Shown here: piece after piece, positions 24,863-33,368 of the stretch
Layout of the letters: each line of letters begins with the position of its first letter
Position numbering within the stretch: position 1 is the stretch's first letter
Origin: Streptomyces sp. ICC1
Lineage (GTDB): Bacteria > Actinomycetota > Actinomycetes > Streptomycetales > Streptomycetaceae
Assembly: GCF_003287935.1 (NCBI RefSeq)
Contig: NZ_CP030287.1
Span: 3,190,267 to 3,254,266, forward strand
Direction of reading: 5' to 3'
Length of the DNA stretch: 64,000 nucleotides
Notes under the pieces: generated by a model
The model's database searches: none
Seen by the model: the letters and a program-made list of their open reading frames with translations, nothing else
Told to the model about the DNA's origin: nothing
Translations under genes and position numbers: made by a program

Positions 24863-25714
24863 TCAGGGGCTCACGCGGCTGCCGCGGACGGGAAGCAGGT
24901 CGGGACGCTTCGCCGTGCGCCCGTCGCCGGAGGAGCGCCCGCGCAGCCGGCGGCCGATCCAGGGCCCGGCGAACCCGACGGCCCACCGCAGCTCCCCGGC
25001 GATGCCCCGCAGGCCCGCCGGGGCGGCCGGCGGCGGACCGGGCAGCGGGCGGGTCCAGGAGTCGTCGCTGCCGGGCAGCCCCAGGGCGTGCGCGACACCG
25101 CCGGCGATCATCGCGTGGCCGAGCGGCGAGGCGTGCAGCCGGTCCTGGCTCCACATCCGGGGGTCGGTGGACGCCTCGTGCCGGGCGAAGTCGGCGACGG
25201 CCACCCCGTGGCGGCCCGCCGCCTGCCGTATCCGCTCGTTGAGGGCGTCGACGCGCGGGGCCGCGCCCTTGGCGATCGGCACGAGCTTGGCGATGTCGGG
25301 GAAGGTGACGGTGGCGACGCGGGCGCCCTGCGCGGTGAGCGCGGCGAACATCGCCTCCAGGTGCCCGGCGGTCTCGTCGGCGTCGAACCGGGGCCGCAGC
25401 ACGTCGTTGATCCCGGCGACCACGGTCGCCAGGTCGGGGCGCAGCGCGAGGGCGGGCCCGAGCTGGCCCTCGCGCACCCCCGCCGCGAGCCGGCCCCGTA
25501 CGGCCAGGTTGGCGTAGTGGGCACCGGGTTCGTACGCCGCGATCAGCTCGGCGAGCCGGTCGGCGCAGCCGCGCAGGCCGGTGCGGTCGTCGCCGTCGCC
25601 GACGCCCTCGGTCTGACTGTCGCCGAGAGCCACGTAGCGCGTCCCGCGGCGGCCGTCCCCGCTCGGGTCCGGCCGGTCCGTCTGGTTCCGCTGGTTGCAC
25701 TCATCGACCGGCAC
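24863..25714 (-). CDS. SGNH/GDSL hydrolase
   Basis: A 283-residue protein. The nucleophile block is YVALGDSQTEGVGD (GDSxTEG) near residue 27, block III is VAGINDVLRPR (GxND) near 98, and the catalytic Asp/His block is SQDRLHASPLGHAMI near 188. Cytosolic esterase/lipase-type activity on an acyl ester is expected. The C-terminal ~80 residues are basic and Pro-rich. The start is GTG 25714 behind GGAG; it overlaps the end of the PadR gene by 14 bp, so the two form one transcript. Confidence 0.85.
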   Translation of the reverse strand: MPVDECNQRNQTDRPDPSGDGRRGTRYVALGDSQTEGVGDGDDRTGLRGCADRLAELIAAYEPGAHYANLAVRGRLAAGVREGQLGPALALRPDLATVVAGINDVLRPRFDADETAGHLEAMFAALTAQGARVATVTFPDIAKLVPIAKGAAPRVDALNERIRQAAGRHGVAVADFARHEASTDPRMWSQDRLHASPLGHAMIAGGVAHALGLPGSDDSWTRPLPGPPPAAPAGLRGIAGELRWAVGFAGPWIGRRLRGRSSGDGRTAKRPDLLPVRGSRVSP

Positions 25715-26270
25715 GGTCGCTCCGCCTCTCGTTCAGGATGGTCGTGGTGCGCTCGTACCAGGCCCGGTTGGCCCGCTCGAACTCCAGGCCGCGCAGGCAG
25801 GTGAGGTACGGGCCGATGCGCTCGCCGTGGCGCAGGAACTCCTCCTCGGACCGCTCTGCGCGCATCGTGCGCAGCAGGGCGCCGAACAGCTCGATCTTGG
25901 AGTCGGCGAAGGCGGTCCGCTCCGCGAGCTGGTCGATCAACGACTGCGTGTCGACGTGGTCGGCGGCCTGGACCTTCACGAGCAGGTCGTCGCGGATGAA
26001 GGAGGGCTTGGTGGAGGTGGCGGTGAACCGCTCCAACTCGGCCAGCCCGGTGGCGGTGACCTGGAACAGGCGCTTGTTGGGCCGGGTGTCCTGGACCACC
26101 TCGCGGCCGGCGATGAACCCGTCCTGCTCCAGCTTGGCCAGCTCGGCGTAGACCTGCTGGGGCAGGGCGTGCCAGAAGTTGGCCACGCCCGTGCCGAACG
26201 CCTTGGCCAGCTGGTAGCCGCTCAGCTCCTCGTCGAGCAGGGCCGCCAGTACGGCGTGACGCAAAGCCAT
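25701..26270 (-). CDS. PadR-family transcriptional regulator
   Basis: A 189-residue PadR. The winged helix occupies residues 1-80 (AVLAALLDEELSGYQLAKAF ... VYAELAKLEQDGFI) and the C-terminal dimerisation helices contain SKIELFGALLRTM. PadR proteins repress detoxification or transport genes until an aromatic or other ligand binds. The start is ATG 26270 behind GAGGAGG. It is divergent from a SnoaL-like gene with a symmetric operator between them, so auto- and cross-regulation is likely. Confidence 0.9.
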   Translation of the reverse strand: MALRHAVLAALLDEELSGYQLAKAFGTGVANFWHALPQQVYAELAKLEQDGFIAGREVVQDTRPNKRLFQVTATGLAELERFTATSTKPSFIRDDLLVKVQAADHVDTQSLIDQLAERTAFADSKIELFGALLRTMRAERSEEEFLRHGERIGPYLTCLRGLEFERANRAWYERTTTILNERRSDRAGR

Positions 26271-26332
26271 CGGTCCGCCTCCTCGGGTCGGGGTCTGTGC
26301 ACGGCGGCGTCTTCTCAGGACGCCCCGGCCAT

Positions 26333-26370
26333 GATAGTCAAGAATCTGACTAATCACATCGGTGACTATC
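26333..26370. promoter_or_regulatory. Candidate PadR operator
   Basis: GATAGTCA (26333-26340) and TGACTATC (26363-26370) are a perfect 8-bp inverted repeat. A third half-site TGACTA (26347-26352) forms the shorter repeat TAGTCA-N6-TGACTA. The block lies between the divergent PadR and SnoaL genes and is much richer in A/T than the surroundings. Confidence 0.65.
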
Positions 26371-26381
26371 GAGGAGTCCTC

Positions 26382-26861
26382 ATGAGTACCGACACGAGCG
26401 CGGACACGAGCGCGGACCCGGGCACAGACACGGGCACGAGCGCCGCCGACCGGTTCCGCTCCGCCGTCCACAGCCAGGACCTCGCCGCCCTGGACCTGCT
26501 GTTCACCGATGACGTCCGGCTCAACAGCCCGGTGAAGTCGAAGCCGTTCGAGGGCAAGCCGGCGGTGCTGGCCCTCTTCCGCGTCCTGCTGCGCACCTTC
26601 GAGGACTTCCACTACGTCGGCCGCTTCGAGGGCAGCGCCGAGACCGGCCCGGACGGGGCCGAGGGCCCCGCGACCGTGCTGCCCTTCCGTACCGTCGTGA
26701 CCGGCAGGCAGGTGCACGGCATCGACATGCTGCACCTCGCGCCCGGGGGCCTGATCAGCGAGATCACCGTGATGATCCGCCCCCAGACGGCGGTGATCGC
26801 CGTTGGCGAGGCGGTCCTCGCGGGCCTGATCGCCGACGGCGTGGTCCCCGCCCAGGCGTGA
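26382..26861 (+). CDS. SnoaL-like / nuclear transport factor 2 family protein
   Basis: A 159-residue alpha+beta-barrel protein. The N-terminal ~20 residues are a TSADTSADPGTDTGT repeat; residues 22-155 show the SnoaL pattern (AVHSQDLAALDLLFTDDVRL, then KPFEGKPAVLALFRVLL, then IDMLHLAPGGLISEITVM). Members are isomerases, cyclases or ligand-binding proteins; no specific reaction can be named. The start is ATG 26382 behind GAGGAG. It is probably controlled by the divergent PadR. Confidence 0.82.
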   Translation: MSTDTSADTSADPGTDTGTSAADRFRSAVHSQDLAALDLLFTDDVRLNSPVKSKPFEGKPAVLALFRVLLRTFEDFHYVGRFEGSAETGPDGAEGPATVLPFRTVVTGRQVHGIDMLHLAPGGLISEITVMIRPQTAVIAVGEAVLAGLIADGVVPAQA

Positions 26862-27024
26862 GAAAGCGGTAGATGTTGATAAGAAGAAGACTCGGAGATA
26901 AACGCAAACAACCATCGGGCGCATCAGGAAAATGTTCTGTTAGTTTTTTTTTTTGATCTTCCGGCGCCCGACAGTCGGTACGGGGGCAGCGGCGGATGTG
27001 TATTCGGATGTGTATGAGAGACAG
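26862..27024. other. Sequencing-adaptor artefact / artificial contig join
   Basis: GGATGTGTATGAGAGACAG (27006-27024) differs from the Tn5/Nextera mosaic end at only two positions, and another partial copy (GGATGTGTAT) precedes it. Leftwards come GGCAGC, a degraded adaptor-like stretch and an 11-base T-run (26945-26955 region) as seen in adaptor read-through with poly-A. The 80 bp before that are unusually A-rich, like low-quality read ends. The sequences on either side were probably not adjacent in the genome. Confidence 0.85.
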
Positions 27025-28229
27025 ACGTAGTTCTCCGCGAACCAGTCCTGGTGCGCGCGGGACGTGCGCAGGGAGTCGAGGCGGGCGCGCCGCAGGGAGG
27101 CGTGAAAGAACGATCCGCCTGAGCGGTCCTGGCCGGGGGTCGCGTGCAGCAGCCCCGTCATCCACTGGGTGAACTCCTGTGCGCGCCAGATGTACGCCAG
27201 GCACTGCGCCGAGTAGCGGTCGAGAGCGGCGTCGTCCCCGCCGGTGAGGGCCTCGGCCAGGGCTCCGGCCAGGATCTCCGCCTCCAGGACGGCGAGGTTC
27301 GCGCCTTTCGCGGCGGCCGGGGCGGTCAGGCTCGCCGCGTCGCCTGCCAGCAGGAGCGAGCCGTGGCGCAGCGGTTCGACCACGTCGCACGCCAGGTCGA
27401 CGACGCCGCGCTCGATGATCGGCCCCCTGCGCAGCGGGCCGTGCTCCGCGGCGCGCATCCGCAGGTCGAGTTCGTCCCAGATCCGCTCCTCGGACCAGGC
27501 GTCGGCGGAGGCGCCGCGCGGGCACTCGAGGTAGTAGCGCGTGACCTGGGGGCTGCGGGCCATGTGGCCGGCGAAGCCGCGGTCGTGGACGGCGTAGCCG
27601 ACGGCGTCCAGGCTGGGCGGGGCTTCGGCCAGCAGGCCGAGCCAGCTCACGCCGAGGTCGTGGTGATGGCGCAGCGCGCCGGGCGGCAGCGAGCGGCGGG
27701 CGGCTCCGTGCCGGCCGTCGCAGCCGGCGACGTACCGGGCGTCCCACCGGGTGGGGCGCCCGTCCGGCTCGCGGGTGGTGACGTGGGGCCGGGCGCCGTC
27801 GGCGTCGTGGACGGCGAGCGCCTCGGTGTGGAAGCGGATGCGCCCGCCGGCGTCGAGGTAGCGCGTCAGGAGGTCGGTCACCAGGTTCTGCTGCGGGTAG
27901 ACGGTGTGCTGCTCGCGCCGGCCGAGGGTTCCGTAGTCGAGGCGGAAGCGGCCGTCAGCGGTGCGGAACTCGCAGGTGCCGTGCGTACGTCCGTCGCGGT
28001 GCAGCCCGTCGGCGAGGCCGTGGCGGTCCAGGATCCGTACGGTGTTCGGCGCGAGGAACCCGGCCCGGGCCCGGGTCTGGACGTGTAAGCGAGCGGCGCG
28101 TTCGAGGACGACACAGTCGATGCCGGCGGCGAGCAGGAGATTCCCGAGCAGCAGGCCGGCGGGGCCCGCGCCGAGGACGACCACATCGGCTGAATCACAT
28201 AACGAACGGTGATTTCGGCTTTCTTTCAT
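27025..28229 (-). CDS. PobA-like FAD-dependent aromatic monooxygenase, C-terminus clipped
   Basis: About 400 residues of a group A flavoprotein hydroxylase closest in layout to 4-hydroxybenzoate 3-monooxygenase. Landmarks are VVVLGAGPAGLLLGNLLLAAG near residue 16, TRARAGFLAPNTVRILDRHG near 55, AGCDGRHGAAR (DG motif) near 160 and LLLAGDAASLTAPAAAKGAN (GD motif) near 290. The last authentic codons read AENYV; the frame then runs into the adaptor artefact, so a few residues and the stop are lost. Codon 10 is TTA (28202-28200). The start is ATG 28229 without a clear ribosome site. Confidence 0.75.
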
Positions 28230-28367
28230 AGAGCGGGAATCATAAGCACGAAAGAACTCGACGATGATCACGAGTAATCCGGATGCGGTAATAGAGTGAC
28301 GATCGCAATATCCTTCGCCATCCCACCGCCAATGCCACCTCCAATGCCACCGCCAATCCCCGCCGTC

Positions 28368-28790
28368 CTACGGCAGGGCGGGCTCGTCGTGCGGCGTTTG
28401 GATCCGTTCTGTGGCGAGGGCGGGGTCGATGAGGATTTTGGCATGGGCTTCGGGATGGTCCAGGGCGGTGAAAGCGGCCGGGACGCCCGCCAGTCCCACG
28501 CGGCCGGTGACGAGGTGGGCTGCTGTGTCGAGGGTGCCGTCGGCGAGGGCGTGGAGGGTGTCCCGGAATTCCAACGGCGTGTACCCGACGGCGAATCGAA
28601 GGTCGAGTTCCTTGTTCACCGCGAGCGAGGGGCGGATCCTGTCGGACCCCATGCAGACGCCGACGACCACGACGCGGGCGTGCATGGGCGCGGCGGCCAG
28701 AATCCCGTCGAGCATGCCCGGCGTTCCGACGCACTCGAACACCACGGGGCGGCGGGGCCGGGTCGCGCCGGCCTTGTCCAGCGCGCGCCA
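28368..28790 (-). pseudogene. Remnant of a zinc-type alcohol dehydrogenase (C-terminal third)
   Basis: The frame ending at 28368 matches the C-terminal ~135 residues of medium-chain dehydrogenases: PVVFECVGTPGMLDGILAAA, then ARVVVVGVCMGSDRI and FRDTLHALADGTLDTAAHLV. Upstream codons do not continue the family; the zinc-binding domain and the Rossmann GxGxxG are missing. It is a truncated fragment with no plausible function. Confidence 0.7.
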
Positions 28791-28899
28791 GGCGGTCCAC
28801 CAGGGCAGCGGCAGCCGCGTCAGGCTCTGGCCGGCGGGGCGATGGCTGACGCACGTCTCGCCGACCGTCGTCTCCTGCGCCGCCTTGCCCGGCTTGCCC

Positions 28900-29360
28900 G
28901 TAGCGACGGGAGACGGTCTGGTGATGTTCTCCACGAGCCAGTACCACGCGAGCTCCGTGCACCTGGCCTTCTGCACGCTCGACCCACTCGGCGTTCAACC
29001 GGTCCCCGACCCCGCCACCTGGTGGTACTTCCTCGACGGAGCACCAGCGGACGGTGCAGGACCGGCGAACTGGCGAACCGCAACGGCTTTGCTGGACTCC
29101 GGACAAGAACCGACCGAGGTCATCCCCGGACTCGGGGGGCAGGGCGAAGTGTCCGTGACCTGGCACCCGAGGATCCATCGTTGACTGCAGGCCAACATGG
29201 GCCCCAGCAACCCCGGGGATCCGTTCGAGGCGATCCACGTGCGCACGGCACGCCGCCCACAAGGCCCCTGGTCCCAGTCCGTGGTGGTCTTCGACCCGGC
29301 GGACCCCAACGCGGAGGCGAGCAACACCGACCCGCAGAACCAATTCGTCCGCTTTCCGTC
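28900..29360 (+). pseudogene. Remnant of a DUF4185-type secreted glycosidase-like gene with a nonsense codon
   Basis: One continuous frame reads DGLVMFSTSQYHASSVHLAF, then GGQGEVSVTWHPRIHR, an in-frame TGA (29182-29184), then LQANMGPSNPGDPFEAIHVR and GPWSQSVVVFDP. By family pattern a Trp is expected at the stop, so TGG to TGA is the likely change. Both ends are missing: no start upstream, and homology is lost after NQFVRF. Confidence 0.6.
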
Positions 29361-29529
29361 TACAACGTGCAGCTGCTCACCGCACGCATACACCTCCGTC
29401 CGACCACACCTTGACCGGAGGGCGAGGCGGCGTGGATCGGTGGCTCGGCCTCGTCGAGCGACGCAGCGCACGCGTCCACCGCACCCGCCACCGCCTCCGG
29501 CGGGGCGCGGCGTGGGTTCCGGACCTGCG

Positions 29530-30591
29530 TCAAGCCAGGGGGCCGAGTACGTCCTGGGATTCGATGAGGCCTTGGTCGCTCGGGGCCTTTCCGTCGCCGA
29601 AGACGCGTTCGGCTTGGCGTGCCCGGAACTCGGCGTGGGCCTCGGCGGGCTTCGCGTAGCCGTGGCGGGTGCGGGCCTGCTCGGGAGTGAGGACCTCCTT
29701 GGTGCGGGGAGGTACGCCGAGCTTGATGGGCGCGACCACCTTGACCGTGGAGGGCGAGAGCATCCCCAGGAGGAAGAGTTCGACCCGGGGGTTGAGGTGG
29801 GCCAGCGCGAAGGACATCCGCATGACCGGTACGACGAGCACGTCCAGGACGCGCGACTGCCGGATCTGCGCCATCTCCCGCATCCAGCGCGGCATGGTGG
29901 CGATGGTGGCGATGCGGTGCGTCCTGGCCACGACCATCCGCGCGGGCTTCATCCACCACGGGGTCGGCGGGAGAACGAGATCGGTGTTCAGGAGGTGGTT
30001 CATGGCCTGCCGGGCGATGGGGCTGGCCGACAGCCGCGGGCGCATGGTCTCGAAGTACGCCCGGATTCCGGCGCGGTCGCGCGGGACGTCGTCGGGCGAG
30101 CACGTCTGGAGCTCCGCGGCGAGCGCGCAGGCCTCCCAGTACTCCTTCTCCTCCTCCGCGGTGAGTTTGCCGGGCCCGTACTTCTCGTACGCGTAGAGGA
30201 TCGAGTGCCAGCCGGTGAGCTGTATCCACAGCTGCGAGGCGGGGTCGTTGGCGTCGTAAGTGCCTTCGCCGTACGGGAGTTCGCCGATGGCCTTCGAGTG
30301 GATCTTGACCAGGACATCGGCGGCCCTGCACACCTGCTCCGAGCCGGCGAAGGCCACCATGGCGAAGTAGCGCAGGGTGCGGTCGTAGCGGGTGCGGGTG
30401 CGGTCGTAGATGCCCTGGGTGCCGTGGACCGCGGCCACCAGCGGCGGATCGAGTTCCTCGACCACCACGGATCGCTGGAAGCCCACCGTGGGCGCCGTCG
30501 GGTAGCTCCACACCTTCCAGACCACCGATCCGGGACCGAAGAACCCGTAGTCCTCGTGCGGTTCGACCTCTTTGCCGTTCAGCCGGGCCAT
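29530..30591 (-). CDS. MpaB-type oxygenase family protein (DUF2236)
   Basis: A 353-residue protein. The DUF2236/latex-clearing/MpaB pattern is visible: GFFGPGSVVWKVWSYPT near residue 12, GTQGIYDRTRTRYDRTLRY near 55, KIHSKAIGELPYGEG near 95 and the His-rich region GWHSILYAYEKYG near 125. Family members bind haem b and oxidise alkenes or diols. The start is ATG 30591 behind AGGGAGG. It is divergent from a TetR gene, with two tandem palindromes between, and so is probably repressed by it. Confidence 0.85.
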   Translation of the reverse strand: MARLNGKEVEPHEDYGFFGPGSVVWKVWSYPTAPTVGFQRSVVVEELDPPLVAAVHGTQGIYDRTRTRYDRTLRYFAMVAFAGSEQVCRAADVLVKIHSKAIGELPYGEGTYDANDPASQLWIQLTGWHSILYAYEKYGPGKLTAEEEKEYWEACALAAELQTCSPDDVPRDRAGIRAYFETMRPRLSASPIARQAMNHLLNTDLVLPPTPWWMKPARMVVARTHRIATIATMPRWMREMAQIRQSRVLDVLVVPVMRMSFALAHLNPRVELFLLGMLSPSTVKVVAPIKLGVPPRTKEVLTPEQARTRHGYAKPAEAHAEFRARQAERVFGDGKAPSDQGLIESQDVLGPLA

Positions 30592-30640
30592 GAGGCCCCT
30601 CCCTCGTGTCCGTGGCGGCGGGCGCATGCCGCTCCCCCAA

Positions 30641-30680
30641 TAAGACAGTACTGTCGTAAATTAAGACACGGTTGTCGTAA
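30641..30680. promoter_or_regulatory. Tandem TetR operators
   Basis: Two 19-bp copies of TAAGACA-N5-TGTCGTAA (30641-30659 and 30662-30680) are spaced exactly 21 bp, two helical turns. The first contains the perfect palindrome GACAGTACTGTC. The second abuts the TetR gene's TAAGAT -10 (30678-30683). Binding would block both divergent promoters. Confidence 0.75.
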
Positions 30681-30689
30681 GATGCCAAG

Positions 30690-31409
30690 GTGTCGACACC
30701 GACGTCTCCCACCGACAGGCCGCGCAGGCGGCGCCCGTACGCTCCGCGCGTCCCGATCACCGAGCGGCGGGAGCAACTGCTCGACGCGGCCCTCGCTTTG
30801 ATCGTGAGCGACGGTTACGGCAGGGTCTCGATCGATGCGATCGCCAAGCGGGCGCAGGTCGCGCGGTCCGTGGTCTACGGCGCCTTCGACGACCTCGACG
30901 CGCTGCTGCTCGCCCTGCTCGACCGGCAGCAGGAGCGCGCCTTCACCCGCCTGCTGGCGACCGTCCCCGACCCCCTCCGCACCGGCGACCCGGTCGGCTT
31001 CGCCTGCGAGGCGGTGCACCGGATGGCCGCCATGCTGCGGGAGGACCCGGACACCTGGCGCCTGATCCTGCTGACCCCGGCGACCACTCCCCCGGCCGTC
31101 CACGCACGCATCGAGGCGGACCGGGAGCGGTTCCGGCGCAGGGTCGTCTCGTGGATGGAGTCCGCCGCGGCTGCCGCGGACGGGCCCGCGCCGGCGTCGG
31201 CTCCCGCGCCCGCACCCGCGCCAGATCCCGAGGTCCTCGCCCATGCCCTGGTCGCCTCCGCGGAACACTTCGCGCGCCTCGCGCTCAGCTCACCCGGGGC
31301 GATCGACGCCACCCGGCTCGCCGGACAACTACGGCTCCTGCTCGGCGGCATCTGGCCGACACCCTCGGGGGCGTACGAGGAGACGCCCGAGGGGGCGCCC
31401 CGCGCGTAG
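30690..31409 (+). CDS. TetR-family regulator
   Basis: A 239-residue repressor. Residues 20-70 are the TetR HTH (RREQLLDAALALIVSDGYGR ... SIDAIAKRAQVARSVVYGAF); the C-terminal ligand domain includes an Ala/Pro linker (PAPASAPAPAPAPDPE). The start is GTG 30690, six nt after TAAGAT, so the transcript is probably leaderless. It is divergent from the MpaB-type oxygenase and almost certainly represses both genes through the tandem operators. Confidence 0.9.
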   Translation: MSTPTSPTDRPRRRRPYAPRVPITERREQLLDAALALIVSDGYGRVSIDAIAKRAQVARSVVYGAFDDLDALLLALLDRQQERAFTRLLATVPDPLRTGDPVGFACEAVHRMAAMLREDPDTWRLILLTPATTPPAVHARIEADRERFRRRVVSWMESAAAAADGPAPASAPAPAPAPDPEVLAHALVASAEHFARLALSSPGAIDATRLAGQLRLLLGGIWPTPSGAYEETPEGAPRA

Positions 31410-31564
31410 GGCGGTTGGCCACGCCACCGGAGCGGCGGCAGGCCCGCGGGGCGTCCTCGTCAGATCGATCCCCGCGGCGAAGCGGGGCTCGGTCACCGAG
31501 ATGTACGGTGCGACGGTCGATATCCGGATGCGGGCCACCACGAGGAGATGCCAGAGTCACGGTC

Positions 31565-32053
31565 GTGACCTTGATGAACGTGCTCGTCGACTTCGCCCGG
31601 ACCGGCCGTATCGGCCCGCTTCACTGCGGCATGCCGCTGACCGAGGCCGAGGAACTCCTGGGCCCCGGACGCCCCCACCCCGCCATTCAAATGATGCCGG
31701 ACATCGACGGCTACCCGTACGCCTGGGACGGCCTGGAGCTGGCCGTCACCCAGCGCGCCGTCAGCGGCATCTCGATCAGCCTCCGGCCGGGCTCGACGAC
31801 CAAGGTGCCGCCCCTGGTCCTGCGGGATTCGGAGTCCTACCCGTCCACGGTGCTCCGAGAAGACCTGATCGCGGGCCTCGATGCCGTCGGCTGCCGCCAC
31901 TACGTCAACGACCGCCTCACGTTCGGAGAGCAGTCGAGCATCCTGACCCGACCCGCGGACGTCTGCGCGGTGTTCTTCACACCCCGCCGCGACGACCACG
32001 TGTCCGATCGCGAACGCCACTACCTCGGCGCGATCCACAAGCGCACCGCTTGA
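31565..32053 (+). CDS. Conserved hypothetical protein (IGPL...GMPLTEAEELLG pattern)
   Basis: A 162-residue cytosolic protein. The N-terminal RTGRIGPLHCGMPLTEAEELLG is a pattern shared by small Streptomyces proteins that accompany polymorphic-toxin or SMI1-type immunity genes, but the family is not named with confidence. No membrane segment or signal peptide. The start is taken as GTG 31565 because CAGAGT lies 7 nt upstream (leaderless pattern); ATG 31574 is the alternative. Next to it downstream is a TetR fragment. Confidence 0.6.
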   Translation: MTLMNVLVDFARTGRIGPLHCGMPLTEAEELLGPGRPHPAIQMMPDIDGYPYAWDGLELAVTQRAVSGISISLRPGSTTKVPPLVLRDSESYPSTVLREDLIAGLDAVGCRHYVNDRLTFGEQSSILTRPADVCAVFFTPRRDDHVSDRERHYLGAIHKRTA

Positions 32054-32099
32054 CATCCTTGATCCCGCGGGACGCCATGGCGTGCGCACGGCTCGCGGT

Positions 32100-32308
32100 T
32101 TCACGGCACGGTGGACCGGGGCTTGGGCCGTCGCCCTCGCCCGAGCGGCAGGCGCCGTGCGCCCCGAGATCACCATCACCCAGGTGCTGAAGCTGGTCGG
32201 CGCCATCGCGCCGGCCACCGAGCAGGACACCGACGGCCTGGCACCGACGGCCTGGCCGAGGCCGACACCCTGATCGCGATCGCCATCGAGGGCGTACGCG
32301 CGCGCTGA
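32100..32308 (+). pseudogene. C-terminal fragment of a TetR-type regulator, frameshifted
   Basis: One frame reads AVRPEITITQVLKLVGAIAP, typical of the C-terminal domain of SbtR-like TetR proteins. It continues in a second frame as DGLAEADTLIAIAIEGVRAR before a stop at 32308. The frame change is explained by an exact 14-bp tandem duplication (32228-32241 and 32242-32255). No HTH half is present. The following ~250 bp to 32564 show nothing recognisable. Confidence 0.6.
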
Positions 32309-32564
32309 CCCCCGGCGTCAGCCGCGAGCCGGCCCCGAAGTCCGCGACTCGGTCCGCACGGCGGCTCGGGCGCTGCATCGGCTTCGCCTGGTGTTCGGCG
32401 GAGCAGGCGAAGTCGCCGGGCCCGGGTGAGCGGCACGGGTTCCGCGGATCGGCGAGGGCAGGAAACCGGCCGGCCACGTCATGCAGTCACTCGCTCGTTC
32501 GACCCGACTCTTCTGACATGCGGGCCTCCGGTGCCGAGGCCGGGGGCCGGGGTCTCACCGGCGA

Positions 32565-33266
32565 TCAGGCGACGGGCCGCGCAGTCAGTTCGGGCATCAG
32601 GTGTGGGCGCAGGACCATGAGCGAGCCTTCCAGGGTCGCCACCATGGCGAAGGGGAACCGGTCGACCTCCAGGCAGAGCGCGACGTCGTCGGGGTGGACT
32701 CCTTCGCGCACCCCTTGCGCCAGTTCGGCCGCGGCGCGCGACTCGGCAGCTCGGCGGAGGAACTCGGCAGCGTCCGTCTCCGCCTCGATGACCCTGCGGG
32801 CGATGTACTGGGCGCACGCCAGGTCCTCGTCCGCCTGCCCGTCCTCGCCGGTGACCACGAACGTCGCACGGTCACTCCCGCGCGTCCGCAAGAGCCGGGC
32901 CGTTGCCTCCGCCACCACGAAGCCCGCGCACAGCACGAGCGGCGCGTCCTTGACCGCGAGGGCGCCGACCGTCCCTGCCGTGGTCTTCTGCACGACGGTC
33001 CGTCCGCCGAGGTCCATGGAGCGCAGCAGGCCGGGGGAGTTGACGGCGTCGAACCCGGGCGCGGCCGGACCGTCCTTGATCGCCACCCAGTCCGGGTGGC
33101 GATCCTTGAGCGCCAAGGCCTCGTCCAGCGACTCAGCGAGAACGATCTTCTCCGCACCCCGGGCGAAGGCCCAGGCAGCCACGGTGAAAGCGCGCATGAC
33201 GTCGACCACGACCGCCACGGGCGGGACTTCGACCAGATCGGAGATGCCGAGGAAACGAGCGTCCAT
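32565..33266 (-). CDS. 2-phosphosulfolactate phosphatase family (ComB-like)
   Basis: A 233-residue ComB-family protein: [19 protein letters not shown] near residue 17, [25 protein letters not shown] near 75 to 100 and [19 protein letters not shown] near 140. In archaea ComB removes phosphate from 2-phosphosulfolactate in coenzyme M synthesis; actinobacteria lack that pathway, so the role here is unknown. The start is ATG 33266; an ATG nine bases upstream (33275) is equally possible and neither has a good ribosome site. Confidence 0.8.
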   Translation of the reverse strand: MDARFLGISDLVEVPPVAVVVDVMRAFTVAAWAFARGAEKIVLAESLDEALALKDRHPDWVAIKDGPAAPGFDAVNSPGLLRSMDLGGRTVVQKTTAGTVGALAVKDAPLVLCAGFVVAEATARLLRTRGSDRATFVVTGEDGQADEDLACAQYIARRVIEAETDAAEFLRRAAESRAAAELAQGVREGVHPDDVALCLEVDRFPFAMVATLEGSLMVLRPHLMPELTARPVA

Positions 33267-33368
33267 GCCGATCATGATCGCGCATGCCCGATCCGAAACA
33301 CCCGGAGAGCGATACGCGTCACATCGACGGCGCCGGTGGCGCCACCGGGTACCGGTAGCGTCACCGGG

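Noticed and set aside
24846..24870. Terminator between the methyltransferase and GDSL gene
   Set aside because: CCCCTG/CAGGGG has only one base between the arms, leaving a stem of about four pairs; too weak to call.
28296..28366. Short CCAATGCCACC-type repeats as a regulatory array
   Set aside because: Only about three imperfect units next to a pseudogene; likely simple sequence.
32565..33266. Coenzyme M biosynthesis because of the ComB-like gene
   Set aside because: No other pathway gene is present and actinobacteria do not use coenzyme M; the family match alone does not support the pathway.
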